Part shown: positions 1 through 8,824 of the stretch, one piece after another
How the letters are laid out: each line of letters starts with the position of its first letter
Position numbering within the stretch: the stretch's first letter is position 1
The notes under the pieces: generated by a model
What the model was told of the DNA's origin: nothing
Seen by the model: only the letters and a program-made list of their open reading frames with translations
Database searches by the model: none
DNA from: Candidatus Thorarchaeota archaeon
Lineage (GTDB): Archaea; Asgardarchaeota; Thorarchaeia; Thorarchaeales; Thorarchaeaceae
DNA length: 12,793 nt
Assembly: GCA_016841005.1 (NCBI GenBank)
Contig: JAEORG010000390.1
Location: 1 to 12,793, forward strand
Reading direction: 5' to 3'
Position numbers and translations under genes: made by a program

Positions 1-932
1 GTCTTTAGATTAATATCAGGTGGTGCGCATTCAGTTTGAAGATATAATTCGAAGTTATCGACTCTTGCGTAAGGACTTAGGTCAGGAATATAATTCACGC
101 CAGATGAACTATAGAGACCGATTTCAACAGTCAATCCATTGGTTAAATCGAATATCGACAGGTCTGTTACATTGATTAAACCAGAATTGTACCAGGTATC
201 AGCTGCGGCGACATCTCCGAATGATTTCTGCCAGACTCTTTGAGTATAGTCATAAGATTCTATTGAAACATAAATAGATACAAAACCATCTGCACCCCAA
301 GCGGATCCTACGTAGTAATCTATACTGAAACCTGCCCAGACTACATCACCTCTTGGTACAGACACGCTTTGCCGTGCATACGCCCGCTCTTCATAACTAG
401 GGTCACCAGTCATCGAAAATTGAATAGCATTGGTCCCGCCATCGTGAGTATCAGCAACCCAACTCGATGTCGTTGTTCCACCACCCATAGATACTACTCC
501 ACGGGTCCAGTTCCCATCAGCATTATTATCCATATTCGGATCCAAGAACCAAGTCCGATTTTCTCGTAGATTCGTAAACTCAACTTCCAATTTCTGACCT
601 ACCCAACCAGCCCCCATCGGTATTGACACTGACGCGTCACTTGTTGATGAGTTTGAGGGGAAATAGAACATTGAATTATCTTCGAAAAGATCTGTCCTAT
701 TACCATAAACCTGAGTAGGCAATCCTGAAGAAACACCCGTGTATTCCTGCATGCCTTGGTCACTCATAACGTAGCGATTATCTAAACTAACATCATCCAG
801 AACTGTATCTGGTAAGAGCGTAGAGTCATCATTATTGGTAGGCCTTGATTGTACAACAGTTGAAGGTATACTTACTTGGAGAAGCATCATGCCTACGAAG
901 AATACTATTAGTATTGATGACTTGCGATTCAC
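1..932 (-). CDS. Secreted surface protein, partial (C-terminus beyond the left edge); paralog of the giant protein's N-terminal domain
   Basis: I read this frame directly: it is open from a GTG start at 932-930 to the left edge, giving 310 codons with no stop. AGGAGGT (947-941) lies 8 bases before the GTG, and the GTG overlaps the TGA of the upstream giant gene as GTGA. Residues 1-29 look like a signal peptide: a basic start (MNRKSS), a hydrophobic core (ILIVFFVGMMLLQV), then a polar stretch. Residues 86-310 align by eye with residues 105-331 of the giant protein: NLRENRTW against NLQENRTW, an RG-x-V-x-W-x-G-x-S-x-DYYV block, and RVDNFELYLQ against RMDNITVYIK. The region is beta-rich and aromatic-rich, has several N-x-S/T sequons, and looks like a jelly-roll or carbohydrate-binding-like extracellular domain; that fold is inference. 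What follows residue 310 cannot be seen; Ig-like repeats plus a membrane anchor, as in its neighbour, are possible. Binding partner unknown. Confidence 0.85.
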   Translation of the reverse strand, partial: MNRKSSILIVFFVGMMLLQVSIPSTVVQSRPTNNDDSTLLPDTVLDDVSLDNRYVMSDQGMQEYTGVSSGLPTQVYGNRTDLFEDNSMFYFPSNSSTSDASVSIPMGAGWVGQKLEVEFTNLRENRTWFLDPNMDNNADGNWTRGVVSMGGGTTTSSWVADTHDGGTNAIQFSMTGDPSYEERAYARQSVSVPRGDVVWAGFSIDYYVGSAWGADGFVSIYVSIESYDYTQRVWQKSFGDVAAADTWYNSGLINVTDLSIFDLTNGLTVEIGLYSSSGVNYIPDLSPYARVDNFELYLQTECAPPDINLK

Positions 933-3900
933 TCTAAACTACCTCCTAATTGATCAAGCAATGCATCCAATTCTGCTTTCGTTAGACTCTTCGCCTGCTC
1001 CAGCATAATCTCGACTTCACTGTCATCTATTCCCATACTGATGAGTTTCTGTTTGAAGTCCTCTAAATCTTCATCACTGATTTTATCGACCAATACGGGC
1101 TCGTCAGTCATGCCCGCAGCAGCTTCTGCAAGATCTTGAGCTCTTCTTAATCGCTCCTGACGTATAACCTCAGAAATAAATCCAGGACGTTCACTTGGAC
1201 GCATTCTGTCTAAGTCGACTCTAAGAACATCTATGTCTGTTTCAGTCAATCCAACTACTTGTGCTAGTTCCTCAAGTAACGCTTCAACATTCAATGCTTC
1301 GACTTCAATAGTGGAAACAGCAACATCCTCCTGATGCTTGATAATGTTCACACTAGCAAGGTCTTCATTCATTGCATCAAGTATCATTTGTCGACGAAGC
1401 CGCACCGCAGCAGGAGTAGGTATTCCTCCTTTGCTAAGTTTTGAAACCATTCTTCTAAGAATCCGCAAGAGTTTCGGTACCGCTAGGACTCTGAAATACA
1501 ACGCACCAAATATTGTAGCAGCAAGGAAGAGTATTGTACCATATTGGAACCCAGTAAGAAGTGCAAGTTGCGCTTCAGAGAGACCTGGATATATTGTCAC
1601 TGAAGCTATTGCCTCAGAGTAATCAACCCGGGACAAAATAATATCAACATCAAAGACTCCGGTGGTGGGAGCAATGAATGCAAATCGGTATGTGCCGTTA
1701 CCAAAATCAAACTCTTGCTCAGGGATACGTGTTAATCCTCCAGTTTCAATACTACTATTACCTGCAGACATGATTGGAACTTGATGATCTTCATCGAAAT
1801 AGGTAACATCAACGTAAAAGACTGTACCTGCATATACTGTAGAGGGATAAAGTCTCCATGTAACTGATGTGTTTATCTCACGAATAGTAAGGTCGAGTCT
1901 AAATTCGGCAGTTTCATAATTTGTTAAGCTCATAATCACTCGTATTGGGTATGTCCCTAATTCCAATCTACTAATCTGTGCCTCGGAAAATCCAAAGGTG
2001 TATGAACCGTTCTCAAGACTGGTCAGTTCAGCAGTTCCAAATTCCCAGACAACAGTTGCAGTAGTGGCATTAATGAGCACTAAATTGTTCAAAGTATCAT
2101 TAAATGTGAAGAGTTGCCTGAAGTCATCACCTATAGGAATTGAAACATCTGTGTGTCCGATGATTTCTGTTGGAATAGGCAAAACAAGAATCTGAACAGT
2201 TGTGAAGACATATTCGTATTTGTCCTTTAGGAAGGAGATGCTAATATCATAAGGAACAGAAGCTGCCAATAATGATGAAGAGTCAATGGTCAACTCGTAT
2301 GTTCCATTACCTAATTCTAGCAAAGTCCCATTCAATTGTTCAACATTATATGCGCTTGTAGCATTTTGAATTCCCAAAGTATTATGAACATCCTCAAGAT
2401 AGAGGTTGAATGTAGCATTACTACCATAGTATACAGTCTGAATAACACCTGTTGTTGCTTCCACTGAAGTTGGAATATTTTCAATCTCAATTGAGAATTG
2501 GAGTGATGAGGAAGTGTACCCATTTTTGACACTTGAAACAGTCATGAGGTAAGATCGAATATCTAATCCAGTGGTATTAATTAAAACGTAGTAGTATCCA
2601 TTTCCTAGTTCGAGAAGACTCCCAACAGATGCTCCAATTCCATAACTCAAAGCTGCTTCATCCACTGAATCTGCTGTATCAGTATTATTGAGATACACTG
2701 TGACATTCAGGAAATCTCCCCAATATGCATGAAGAACTGTTTCATCGCCTTCTGCGATGATTGCAGTATTGATTTCTCTAATATCTATGTTCAATGGAAG
2801 ACTGACACTCTTGTAATTCTTAGATGATGCAACTAGAAGTATCTGATTACTTCCGACCGGAACATTGTCTATTGATAACACGCCAACATAGAGCTGTTCT
2901 CCAGAGGACCATACTAAGAATCCAGATCCTCCAATCCAACTATAGGAAAGATTGCCAGAGGAAATCTCAGTTCCATCAGATAAGAGGGAGTAGTTTGCAC
3001 GAATAGTTGCAGTTTCTCCATTTATTGTAATCAGAGGATTGATAGTTGCAGACAATGAAGCATCTACTTTACTAATTCTAATTTGGAAATCTCTCTCTCG
3101 ACTTTCATGATTAATTAGTTCTACATCAATTGTAAGAATAATCTCTCCTGCATCATAATCACTTGTTAATAATGAATATCTATAGATTCCCCCTCCAATC
3201 TCAGCCATTTCATATGTTTGGCCAAATACAGTGAGATTTACACTTGCACCAAGAATTGGATCTCCAGTTCTTGCATCTGTCACATTTGCATCAACCTGAA
3301 CTACGTCGCCCCAAGTTGGGCTTGTCGGAATTGTTTCTAATTCGACCTCAAGTGGCAATGCGGAGAGAAGAATGTCAACAGTGATGGTCTGATTTATGTG
3401 ATAGAAGTTTGTGGCATTAATCTCGAAGGAATATGGCTGAGCATCGAGTCCAGTTGTATTGATAGTAAGAGACCAAAGCCCAGTAGATATCCATACAATA
3501 TACGCATCAGTAGGATATGTTTCGTTCCAGTTTGAGTTAATTGTCCCATCAATCCCATAACCTGTTTCTAACGTAGTAAACGAAATGTTTCCCGTAACCA
3601 AGTCACCTGGATAGTATGCAACTCCTTCAGAGAAAGTAAAGAGTAAGAGCGTCGAAACAGGATTCACTGTCACGAGGAATACTGTGTTGGTTATGTTTGC
3701 ATAATACGGCTCCAAAAATGCCCAAGTGAAGTTTACACGGAACCGATATCTTCCGAGAGTAGCTAATTGTGAAGTATTAGTGTTAATTGTGTATGTACCA
3801 TCGCCATTATCATATGCAATGCCAGATACAGATGTATCATTGGTACATATGTATGTGACCAGGGCCCCAGGAATATAATCACCAGAGAGGTAATCAGCGT

Positions 3901-6900
3901 AGGCTACTATTACTGAAGTGTTGTAATTGTAGTATGCAGGTGGAGTTGATAATACAGTCGATTGTGTATAACGTGCTGTGACCGTGACCCTTGTTGAGGT
4001 TGATGAATTAGAATAGAATGGTGTGGTATCGCCCCAGTGAAAGTTGATGAAGATAAGATAATTGTTCACTGGAATATTGGTCACGATTGTCGAGTTTATT
4101 GTGATCAGATATACTCCATTACTCCCATCCAATGTATACTCGGAATCTAAAATTACAATAGAGCTACCGTAAGTAAGCGTTAATTCGCTTTTTGTTATCG
4201 ATATCCCCATTCCATTGATCAAGTCTTCAACTATGATTTCGAAATCAAATAATTCGCGATAAGGAGTGCTTAACGGTGATACAGAAACTCGAACGCTTGA
4301 ATCACGCCTAGTTACTTCTACAGGAATGGTAATACTTTCATTCGAATAATATGGTGCACCATACCAAGTTGCAGTAATTGTAATATCAAATTCAGCAAAA
4401 CTGCCAAGAGAAGTTGTATCAATGCGAATCTCATATTCTCCAGAGCCTAGTGAGTATACGAAATAATCTACGTTGAGTGTGAGGGCGGGAGATGATATCA
4501 ATAACAATGCTCCATCTATTCCGGATAGAGACAAATCATCTGAGTAGAGTAGTGTAAGATTTGCAAGACTTAGGAAAGGTACAGCATCAATTTGATCGCC
4601 TGTTAGAATTGCGTTTCTTTCATTAATTGTCAAATAGAAGAAATCAGTTGCATCTAGACAATACCGGTCGCCATTATATTGAATTGAAGCATTGATGAGG
4701 AACACACCCAACTCGCCAAATGCAGTAGAGTTCAGAATCAGAGTGTAATTTCCAGTGCCTTCATCAATCACAGTATAGTGACCTGCCAGTGCTGCATCCA
4801 AAGTTAGAGTAGCACCTGTCATTGTTGCTGTACTTGAGTCATCCAAATCTGTAAATGTAAACACAATAGTGACATTATCCAAATAAGCAACCTTCTGAAT
4901 CGTCAGGTGGCTCAAGTCTGTATTCCGATATCGTATTGAAATTGGAATCTCAGTAGATGTTCTATTTTGATAATATGGAGCACCATCCCACGTGATACTC
5001 AAATGAAATGAAAAATCACCAACTCCGGACCAGTAGGTAGTATTAATTTCTAATGAGAAGACATGAGTGGAAGGATTGTAACTGATACTAAGTAGAACTC
5101 CTGATTCGACAACAGAAATACTGAGTCTTGTATCATTAGCGATTGCACTTGATGTGCCAACATCAATGAATGAAACTTGTAGTTCAGCTGATCCATCATA
5201 CGGAGTTACGGGTAATGGAGTCCATTGAACTTGAGTCTGACGATATATCGCATTGATTGTTGTTACTAGTGTACTATTACTATAGAGAGGAAGAACACCA
5301 CTTGTCCAATTTGCATATACTCTCAGGTCAATAGAAACTAGACCACTTAACAGTGAGGTGTTGAATTCTATTTGGTACTCTCCAAAACCGATTTCAGTAA
5401 TTACCATATCAGCCTGTGTCAAAGTTTCTCCGGCAGTAAGGACTTCGACATATAGAGTGACATTTCCGGAATATGGACCAGTTGAATTGACTATGCCAAT
5501 GCCACCTGCTATATCCCAATAAATGACACTAAATGTGACATTATCGCCATAAGGTGTTGACAACGGAAAATCGCTCAAGAATAGCTCGGTTGGAGATGAT
5601 GTCAGCCTGAAATTCACTGAGATTGTATGGTTTTCATATTTTGCAACACTTCCCGTCCAATTCACAAAGATATCAACAGATTTCCATCCAACTATATCTC
5701 CCCATTGATTTGCTGGAATCCTGATGATATAGTGTCCGTCTGTTGTTCCATTTTCAATAGTATATAGAAGGGGATCAATGCCTGATGTGGTTACATACAT
5801 GTAGACATTGTGACCATTTGCTGAATTATTCAGAATCCCTATCTGGGCTATCGTATCGTAATAATTCACGAGAATTGTAACATACCCACTGTAGGGAGTT
5901 GGGTCTACAGAATTATCCTGTGAAAATGAAGTTAATCTTGTTATTACTGATAGTGGAACTGAAATGGAATGATTGTTTGTATACGATCTATTGACTTGGA
6001 AAATGACATTGTAATCTCCTATAGGGTCTGCTTCAGAGCCATACAATGTTATTTCATCTTTTCCTGGGGTAACCATCTGGACAGAATAATTAAGCTCACC
6101 TGAAACATGTGATTCAGACCAGTTACATGTGATCAGGTTTTCTGCTCCAAGAATGGGTAGATCATGATCTGTATCCCAGTATGTTAGATTCACTTTCGCT
6201 GAGTATCCTGAGTTCAGGGTAATCTGTGGAACTGATAATGTTGCAGTTGAGAAAAGGGGGCGAACATTCAGATACACATCCAATTGTGCAGTTTTATAAT
6301 AATTTGCGCTTGCAAGAATGACTATTGTGTAGATATCAAGCTCTGAATTGAATGTTGTAATAGTCAATTCATATGATCCGGGTTGGCCTACGACAGGTTC
6401 AATATAGTACGGAGAATCTGTCCAGTTACATGAGATACCTGCACCAGTAATCCCTGTTGAAGACAGATCTTCATATGTAATAATAAAAGTCGCATTCCAT
6501 CCACGGGGTGTACTTGCATCCGTAGAATCTGCTAGTAACTGGGTTTCAGCAAGGATGTTCAGAGTGAAGTCTTTCACGATTGGGTCATAATGCGGCTTGG
6601 ACCATGTAATTCTGAGTATGAATGGTCCATTTGCTGCTAAATCTATTGTTTCAATATACGTATTATATTCCCCAGTGTCTTGGTCAGTCATTTGGACTGG
6701 ACCAGATGTCCAGTTGTATGAAGCGATTCCCCCAGGTAATAGGTCACCATTATCAGAATCATTGACTCGTACTTGAAGAGTAAATTCATCACCAAGTGTT
6801 GAGTTCTTCATCCATGATATTATCGCATCCTGAGGATATGAGAGGTAGATATCAGTGGAGTGTTGAATATTGAAGAGTCTACTATAGAGTCCGATATTAT

Positions 6901-8692
6901 GAATAGGGCTACTGGCTATTGAATCATTAACGAAAGCTTGGACTGTCCATTGTCCAGTTTCGAACAAGTATGGATCCAGTGAAACAGTGGATGACGTTGC
7001 AATTCCTGAACTAACAGTACCTTGAACTGAAGTAAATAGAGATCCATCAGTATTGTATACATAAAATAGCACAACTGCACCATCTGCCAATGATGGAGTA
7101 GTTGCTCTAAACTGAAGGTCATCATTTGCACGATAAGTTCCTGTTGTTAACCATGGACCTCCTGCAGACATAGTAAGGTCAGAAATCAGATTTGGAGAGG
7201 TTCCTTGAATATTCCAGAATCCGTCTTGAGTTAGCTCAGTTGTATTTTTGTAAACTGAAACATTGAGATAATTTGAACCGGTTGTCCAGTATCCAAAATC
7301 GTCTGATGGGTATGCAGACGAGGATACAAATGTAATTACTCTATTACTCGGTTTTGTCACATTGAAATAGAAGAAGTTTGAGTATCCTGGTGGTACCGAC
7401 ACGTAGTAATATGAATTCCATTGAACATCAGTATTATTGGAGATCTCGAAGTGTTCTCCATAACTTTTGACTTCTCCTTGAAATAAAGTGGGTCTATCAG
7501 GTTTCTTTGCCCAGAGTGTTGTATCTACATTGAAAGAAATCCGGATATCTAAATCTGGGTCTAGTGGAAAATCAGGAGACCATGCAAAGGTCGCATTTAC
7601 CGATGATCCTATCCAGGTATTTGATAGAGTTGTGTTACCTAGAGACCATTCTGGAGTGCCACCAATTAAGTAATCATTAATTGCTTGTCCATTAACCTCC
7701 ATGTTTAGATCACTTGGTGTCGCCTCAGATTTGATGTAGACTGTTATGTTATCCATTCGTATCTCAGGAACGAGATCAGGATTTGCTCCAAAAGAACGAT
7801 AGGTTCTAACTCCAGCTTGTAAGGTGAGACTTGGCAGGCTAACTAGGGATGCATCTGCAGTCTGAATTCCTGTTGAATACCAGGTTGCCTGCGAGCCAAC
7901 GTCACTGAAAAGCATGCTCCATAAATGATTTGATGGATTGTCAGCGGAGCCAACTTGAACATAGAGTTCCCAGAATCCAACGGGTAGACCACCCCAAGCA
8001 TCATCAACATAATAATCAAGTGAAACACCTACCCAGGTTACTGCTCCTCGATTAATTGATAGACTTTGTTCGGCATAACATCTATCACCATTATCATACC
8101 GATAATATCCACCACTAGGTACTCCTGCCATATCAAATACAACATAATTATTCTCATAGGTTGCTGAAAGCGAGTTTGAGTATGTGCCTACATCATCAAC
8201 AGCAAGGGTCCAGTAGTTGGAATTTCCATCAAAGCCGTAATTCTGTAACCATGTACGGTTTTCCTGAAGATTACTTATTCCTACAAACATCTCCTCTCCT
8301 TGCCAAAGGTCACCAACAGGAATTGAGATGTTAGTATTGGTAGTTTCATTCAACATATGATCATAGTATAATTGTTTACCAGTGAACGAATCATCCCTTT
8401 GACCATATTCAGTGACATCAAGATATGAACCAGTTCCTTCAATAGATGTAGGTGCGGCGGATAAGGTGAAAGTTTCTAAAATTTCATTGGGACCGACATC
8501 AACGGTTTGCCCATCATTCAATTCTATTTGGTTAATCGGAAGTGAATCATTTGTTCCTGAATTTGAGATGTTTCCTACGGTTGGCAGGGACTTGGGTAAG
8601 AGCATCATACCAAACAACATTGGTACTAGTACTATAATTAAGAGTGATATTCTCTTATATCTCAAATTCAAACCTCCATCAAGAGCAACCAT
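929..8692 (-). CDS. Giant membrane-anchored surface protein with about 17 Ig-like repeats
   Basis: This 2587-residue protein is probably exported and exposed on the cell surface. Order of parts: signal peptide or signal anchor (about 11-40); beta-rich N-terminal domain (about 85-325) shared with the downstream paralog; a second beta-rich segment (about 326-600); about 17 Ig-like repeats of 95-115 residues (612-2370), each ending in a G-x-Y-x-[LI] strand, a Y-containing strand and an alternating hydrophobic strand; one membrane helix (2379-2400); then a basic stretch (RILRRMVSKLSKGG) and an acidic, helical cytoplasmic tail (2401-2587). N-x-S/T sequons are frequent through the ectodomain, which suits N-glycosylation. 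Cysteines are few, so the repeats are not disulfide-ladder Ig domains. The coordinates give the longest frame, starting at an ATG at 8692 that has only a weak AGGA. I think initiation at the TTG at 8665 (codon 10) is more likely, because GGAGGT sits 6 bases before it and the resulting MRYKRISLL matches the paralog's start. Adhesin, surface-layer or cell-contact roles fit; none is proven. Confidence 0.92.
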   Translation of the reverse strand: MVALDGGLNLRYKRISLLIIVLVPMLFGMMLLPKSLPTVGNISNSGTNDSLPINQIELNDGQTVDVGPNEILETFTLSAAPTSIEGTGSYLDVTEYGQRDDSFTGKQLYYDHMLNETTNTNISIPVGDLWQGEEMFVGISNLQENRTWLQNYGFDGNSNYWTLAVDDVGTYSNSLSATYENNYVVFDMAGVPSGGYYRYDNGDRCYAEQSLSINRGAVTWVGVSLDYYVDDAWGGLPVGFWELYVQVGSADNPSNHLWSMLFSDVGSQATWYSTGIQTADASLVSLPSLTLQAGVRTYRSFGANPDLVPEIRMDNITVYIKSEATPSDLNMEVNGQAINDYLIGGTPEWSLGNTTLSNTWIGSSVNATFAWSPDFPLDPDLDIRISFNVDTTLWAKKPDRPTLFQGEVKSYGEHFEISNNTDVQWNSYYYVSVPPGYSNFFYFNVTKPSNRVITFVSSSAYPSDDFGYWTTGSNYLNVSVYKNTTELTQDGFWNIQGTSPNLISDLTMSAGGPWLTTGTYRANDDLQFRATTPSLADGAVVLFYVYNTDGSLFTSVQGTVSSGIATSSTVSLDPYLFETGQWTVQAFVNDSIASSPIHNIGLYSRLFNIQHSTDIYLSYPQDAIISWMKNSTLGDEFTLQVRVNDSDNGDLLPGGIASYNWTSGPVQMTDQDTGEYNTYIETIDLAANGPFILRITWSKPHYDPIVKDFTLNILAETQLLADSTDASTPRGWNATFIITYEDLSSTGITGAGISCNWTDSPYYIEPVVGQPGSYELTITTFNSELDIYTIVILASANYYKTAQLDVYLNVRPLFSTATLSVPQITLNSGYSAKVNLTYWDTDHDLPILGAENLITCNWSESHVSGELNYSVQMVTPGKDEITLYGSEADPIGDYNVIFQVNRSYTNNHSISVPLSVITRLTSFSQDNSVDPTPYSGYVTILVNYYDTIAQIGILNNSANGHNVYMYVTTSGIDPLLYTIENGTTDGHYIIRIPANQWGDIVGWKSVDIFVNWTGSVAKYENHTISVNFRLTSSPTELFLSDFPLSTPYGDNVTFSVIYWDIAGGIGIVNSTGPYSGNVTLYVEVLTAGETLTQADMVITEIGFGEYQIEFNTSLLSGLVSIDLRVYANWTSGVLPLYSNSTLVTTINAIYRQTQVQWTPLPVTPYDGSAELQVSFIDVGTSSAIANDTRLSISVVESGVLLSISYNPSTHVFSLEINTTYWSGVGDFSFHLSITWDGAPYYQNRTSTEIPISIRYRNTDLSHLTIQKVAYLDNVTIVFTFTDLDDSSTATMTGATLTLDAALAGHYTVIDEGTGNYTLILNSTAFGELGVFLINASIQYNGDRYCLDATDFFYLTINERNAILTGDQIDAVPFLSLANLTLLYSDDLSLSGIDGALLLISSPALTLNVDYFVYSLGSGEYEIRIDTTSLGSFAEFDITITATWYGAPYYSNESITIPVEVTRRDSSVRVSVSPLSTPYRELFDFEIIVEDLINGMGISITKSELTLTYGSSIVILDSEYTLDGSNGVYLITINSTIVTNIPVNNYLIFINFHWGDTTPFYSNSSTSTRVTVTARYTQSTVLSTPPAYYNYNTSVIVAYADYLSGDYIPGALVTYICTNDTSVSGIAYDNGDGTYTINTNTSQLATLGRYRFRVNFTWAFLEPYYANITNTVFLVTVNPVSTLLLFTFSEGVAYYPGDLVTGNISFTTLETGYGIDGTINSNWNETYPTDAYIVWISTGLWSLTINTTGLDAQPYSFEINATNFYHINQTITVDILLSALPLEVELETIPTSPTWGDVVQVDANVTDARTGDPILGASVNLTVFGQTYEMAEIGGGIYRYSLLTSDYDAGEIILTIDVELINHESRERDFQIRISKVDASLSATINPLITINGETATIRANYSLLSDGTEISSGNLSYSWIGGSGFLVWSSGEQLYVGVLSIDNVPVGSNQILLVASSKNYKSVSLPLNIDIREINTAIIAEGDETVLHAYWGDFLNVTVYLNNTDTADSVDEAALSYGIGASVGSLLELGNGYYYVLINTTGLDIRSYLMTVSSVKNGYTSSSLQFSIEIENIPTSVEATTGVIQTVYYGSNATFNLYLEDVHNTLGIQNATSAYNVEQLNGTLLELGNGTYELTIDSSSLLAASVPYDISISFLKDKYEYVFTTVQILVLPIPTEIIGHTDVSIPIGDDFRQLFTFNDTLNNLVLINATTATVVWEFGTAELTSLENGSYTFGFSEAQISRLELGTYPIRVIMSLTNYETAEFRLDLTIREINTSVTWRLYPSTVYAGTVFYVDVTYFDEDHQVPIMSAGNSSIETGGLTRIPEQEFDFGNGTYRFAFIAPTTGVFDVDIILSRVDYSEAIASVTIYPGLSEAQLALLTGFQYGTILFLAATIFGALYFRVLAVPKLLRILRRMVSKLSKGGIPTPAAVRLRRQMILDAMNEDLASVNIIKHQEDVAVSTIEVEALNVEALLEELAQVVGLTETDIDVLRVDLDRMRPSERPGFISEVIRQERLRRAQDLAEAAAGMTDEPVLVDKISDEDLEDFKQKLISMGIDDSEVEIMLEQAKSLTKAELDALLDQLGGSLE
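941..947 (-). promoter_or_regulatory. Shine-Dalgarno AGGAGGT inside the end of the giant gene
   Basis: This site lies in the last codons of the giant gene and is placed 8 bases before the GTG start (932) of the downstream surface-protein gene. Together with the GTGA overlap it fixes the start of that gene and suggests reinitiation or translational coupling. Confidence 0.7.
1583..6859 (-). repeat. Array of about 17 Ig-like protein repeats inside the giant gene
   Basis: The array encodes residues 612-2370. Repeat boundaries are visible from recurring elements: an early T-P-Y-G-D/x-x-V-T strand, a Y-x-D strand followed by G-I or P-I-x-G-A, then G-x-Y-x-L/I-x-I-N-T-T/S, and a last strand ending in I-x-V/I before a short R-x-x-x-T linker. 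Two flavours exist. Repeats covering residues about 915-1677 carry W-x-G-x-P-x-Y-x-N in the penultimate strand (WDGAPYYQN, WYGAPYYSN, WGDTTPFYSN). Most of the others carry a K/N-x-x-Y strand there (SSKNYKSVSL, LKDKYEYVF, LTNYETAEF). Identity between repeats is low at the DNA level, so the array is old. The exact number depends on how the first and last units are cut. Confidence 0.75.
8672..8677 (-). promoter_or_regulatory. Shine-Dalgarno GGAGGT supporting a TTG start at 8665
   Basis: On the minus strand GGAGGT is followed by 6 bases and then TTG at 8665-8663, in frame with the giant gene. Starting there gives a compact signal sequence (MRYKRISLLIIVLV) that parallels the paralog's MNRKSSILIVFFV, which itself has AGGAGGT. 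The ATG 27 bases upstream has only AGGA, with 7 bases of spacing. Which codon is used is inference. Confidence 0.5.
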
Positions 8693-8711
8693 GACGTAAT
8701 CCTAACGTCAT
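8691..8711. promoter_or_regulatory. 7-bp inverted repeat at the giant gene's 5' end
   Basis: ATGACGT (8691-8697) and ACGTCAT (8705-8711) are perfect reverse complements separated by 7 bases. The dyad touches the ATG at 8692-8690 and holds the weak AGGA in its loop. It could be an operator or an RNA hairpin that masks the upstream ATG. Either role is inference, and a 7-bp dyad can arise by chance. Confidence 0.35.
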
Positions 8712-8788
8712 CTCGAGAACCGCATGGAATCCACGCAACTCTAGCCTAAAAAGCTACTGTGTTGTTACAGGTTCGTTTTATCGAAGAG

Positions 8789-8803
8789 CTTTTCTAATAA
8801 AAG
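8789..8803. promoter_or_regulatory. AT-rich TATA-like core in the divergent spacer
   Basis: CTTTT and AAAAG flank a 5-base loop and give TAATAAAAG on the plus strand and TTTTATTAG on the minus strand. The site lies in the 178-base gap between the divergent cupin and giant genes and could serve as a TATA box in either direction. A second minus-strand candidate is CTTTTTAGG near 8746-8754. Archaeal promoters are degenerate, so confidence is low. Confidence 0.25.
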
Positions 8804-8824
8804 AAATTCAAGCATGCGAAGAGA

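Noticed and set aside
369..569. A 66-codon plus-strand open frame
   Set aside because: It lies wholly opposite the partial surface-protein gene, whose reading is supported by paralogy with the giant protein. Its Arg/Ser/Ile-rich composition shows no domain.
1583..6859. A recently amplified DNA repeat or CRISPR-like array within the giant gene
   Set aside because: Periodicity is visible only at the protein level at about 100 residues. The DNA units are strongly diverged, and there are no short identical repeats with spacers.
1338..8699. Other short frames within or opposite the giant gene (for example 1338-1622, 1998-2195, 2332-2532, 2824-3006, 6916-7131, 7488-7673, 7843-8028, 8412-8699)
   Set aside because: All are overlapped by a 2587-codon frame with clear repeats. 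None has a recognisable motif or independent spacing evidence.
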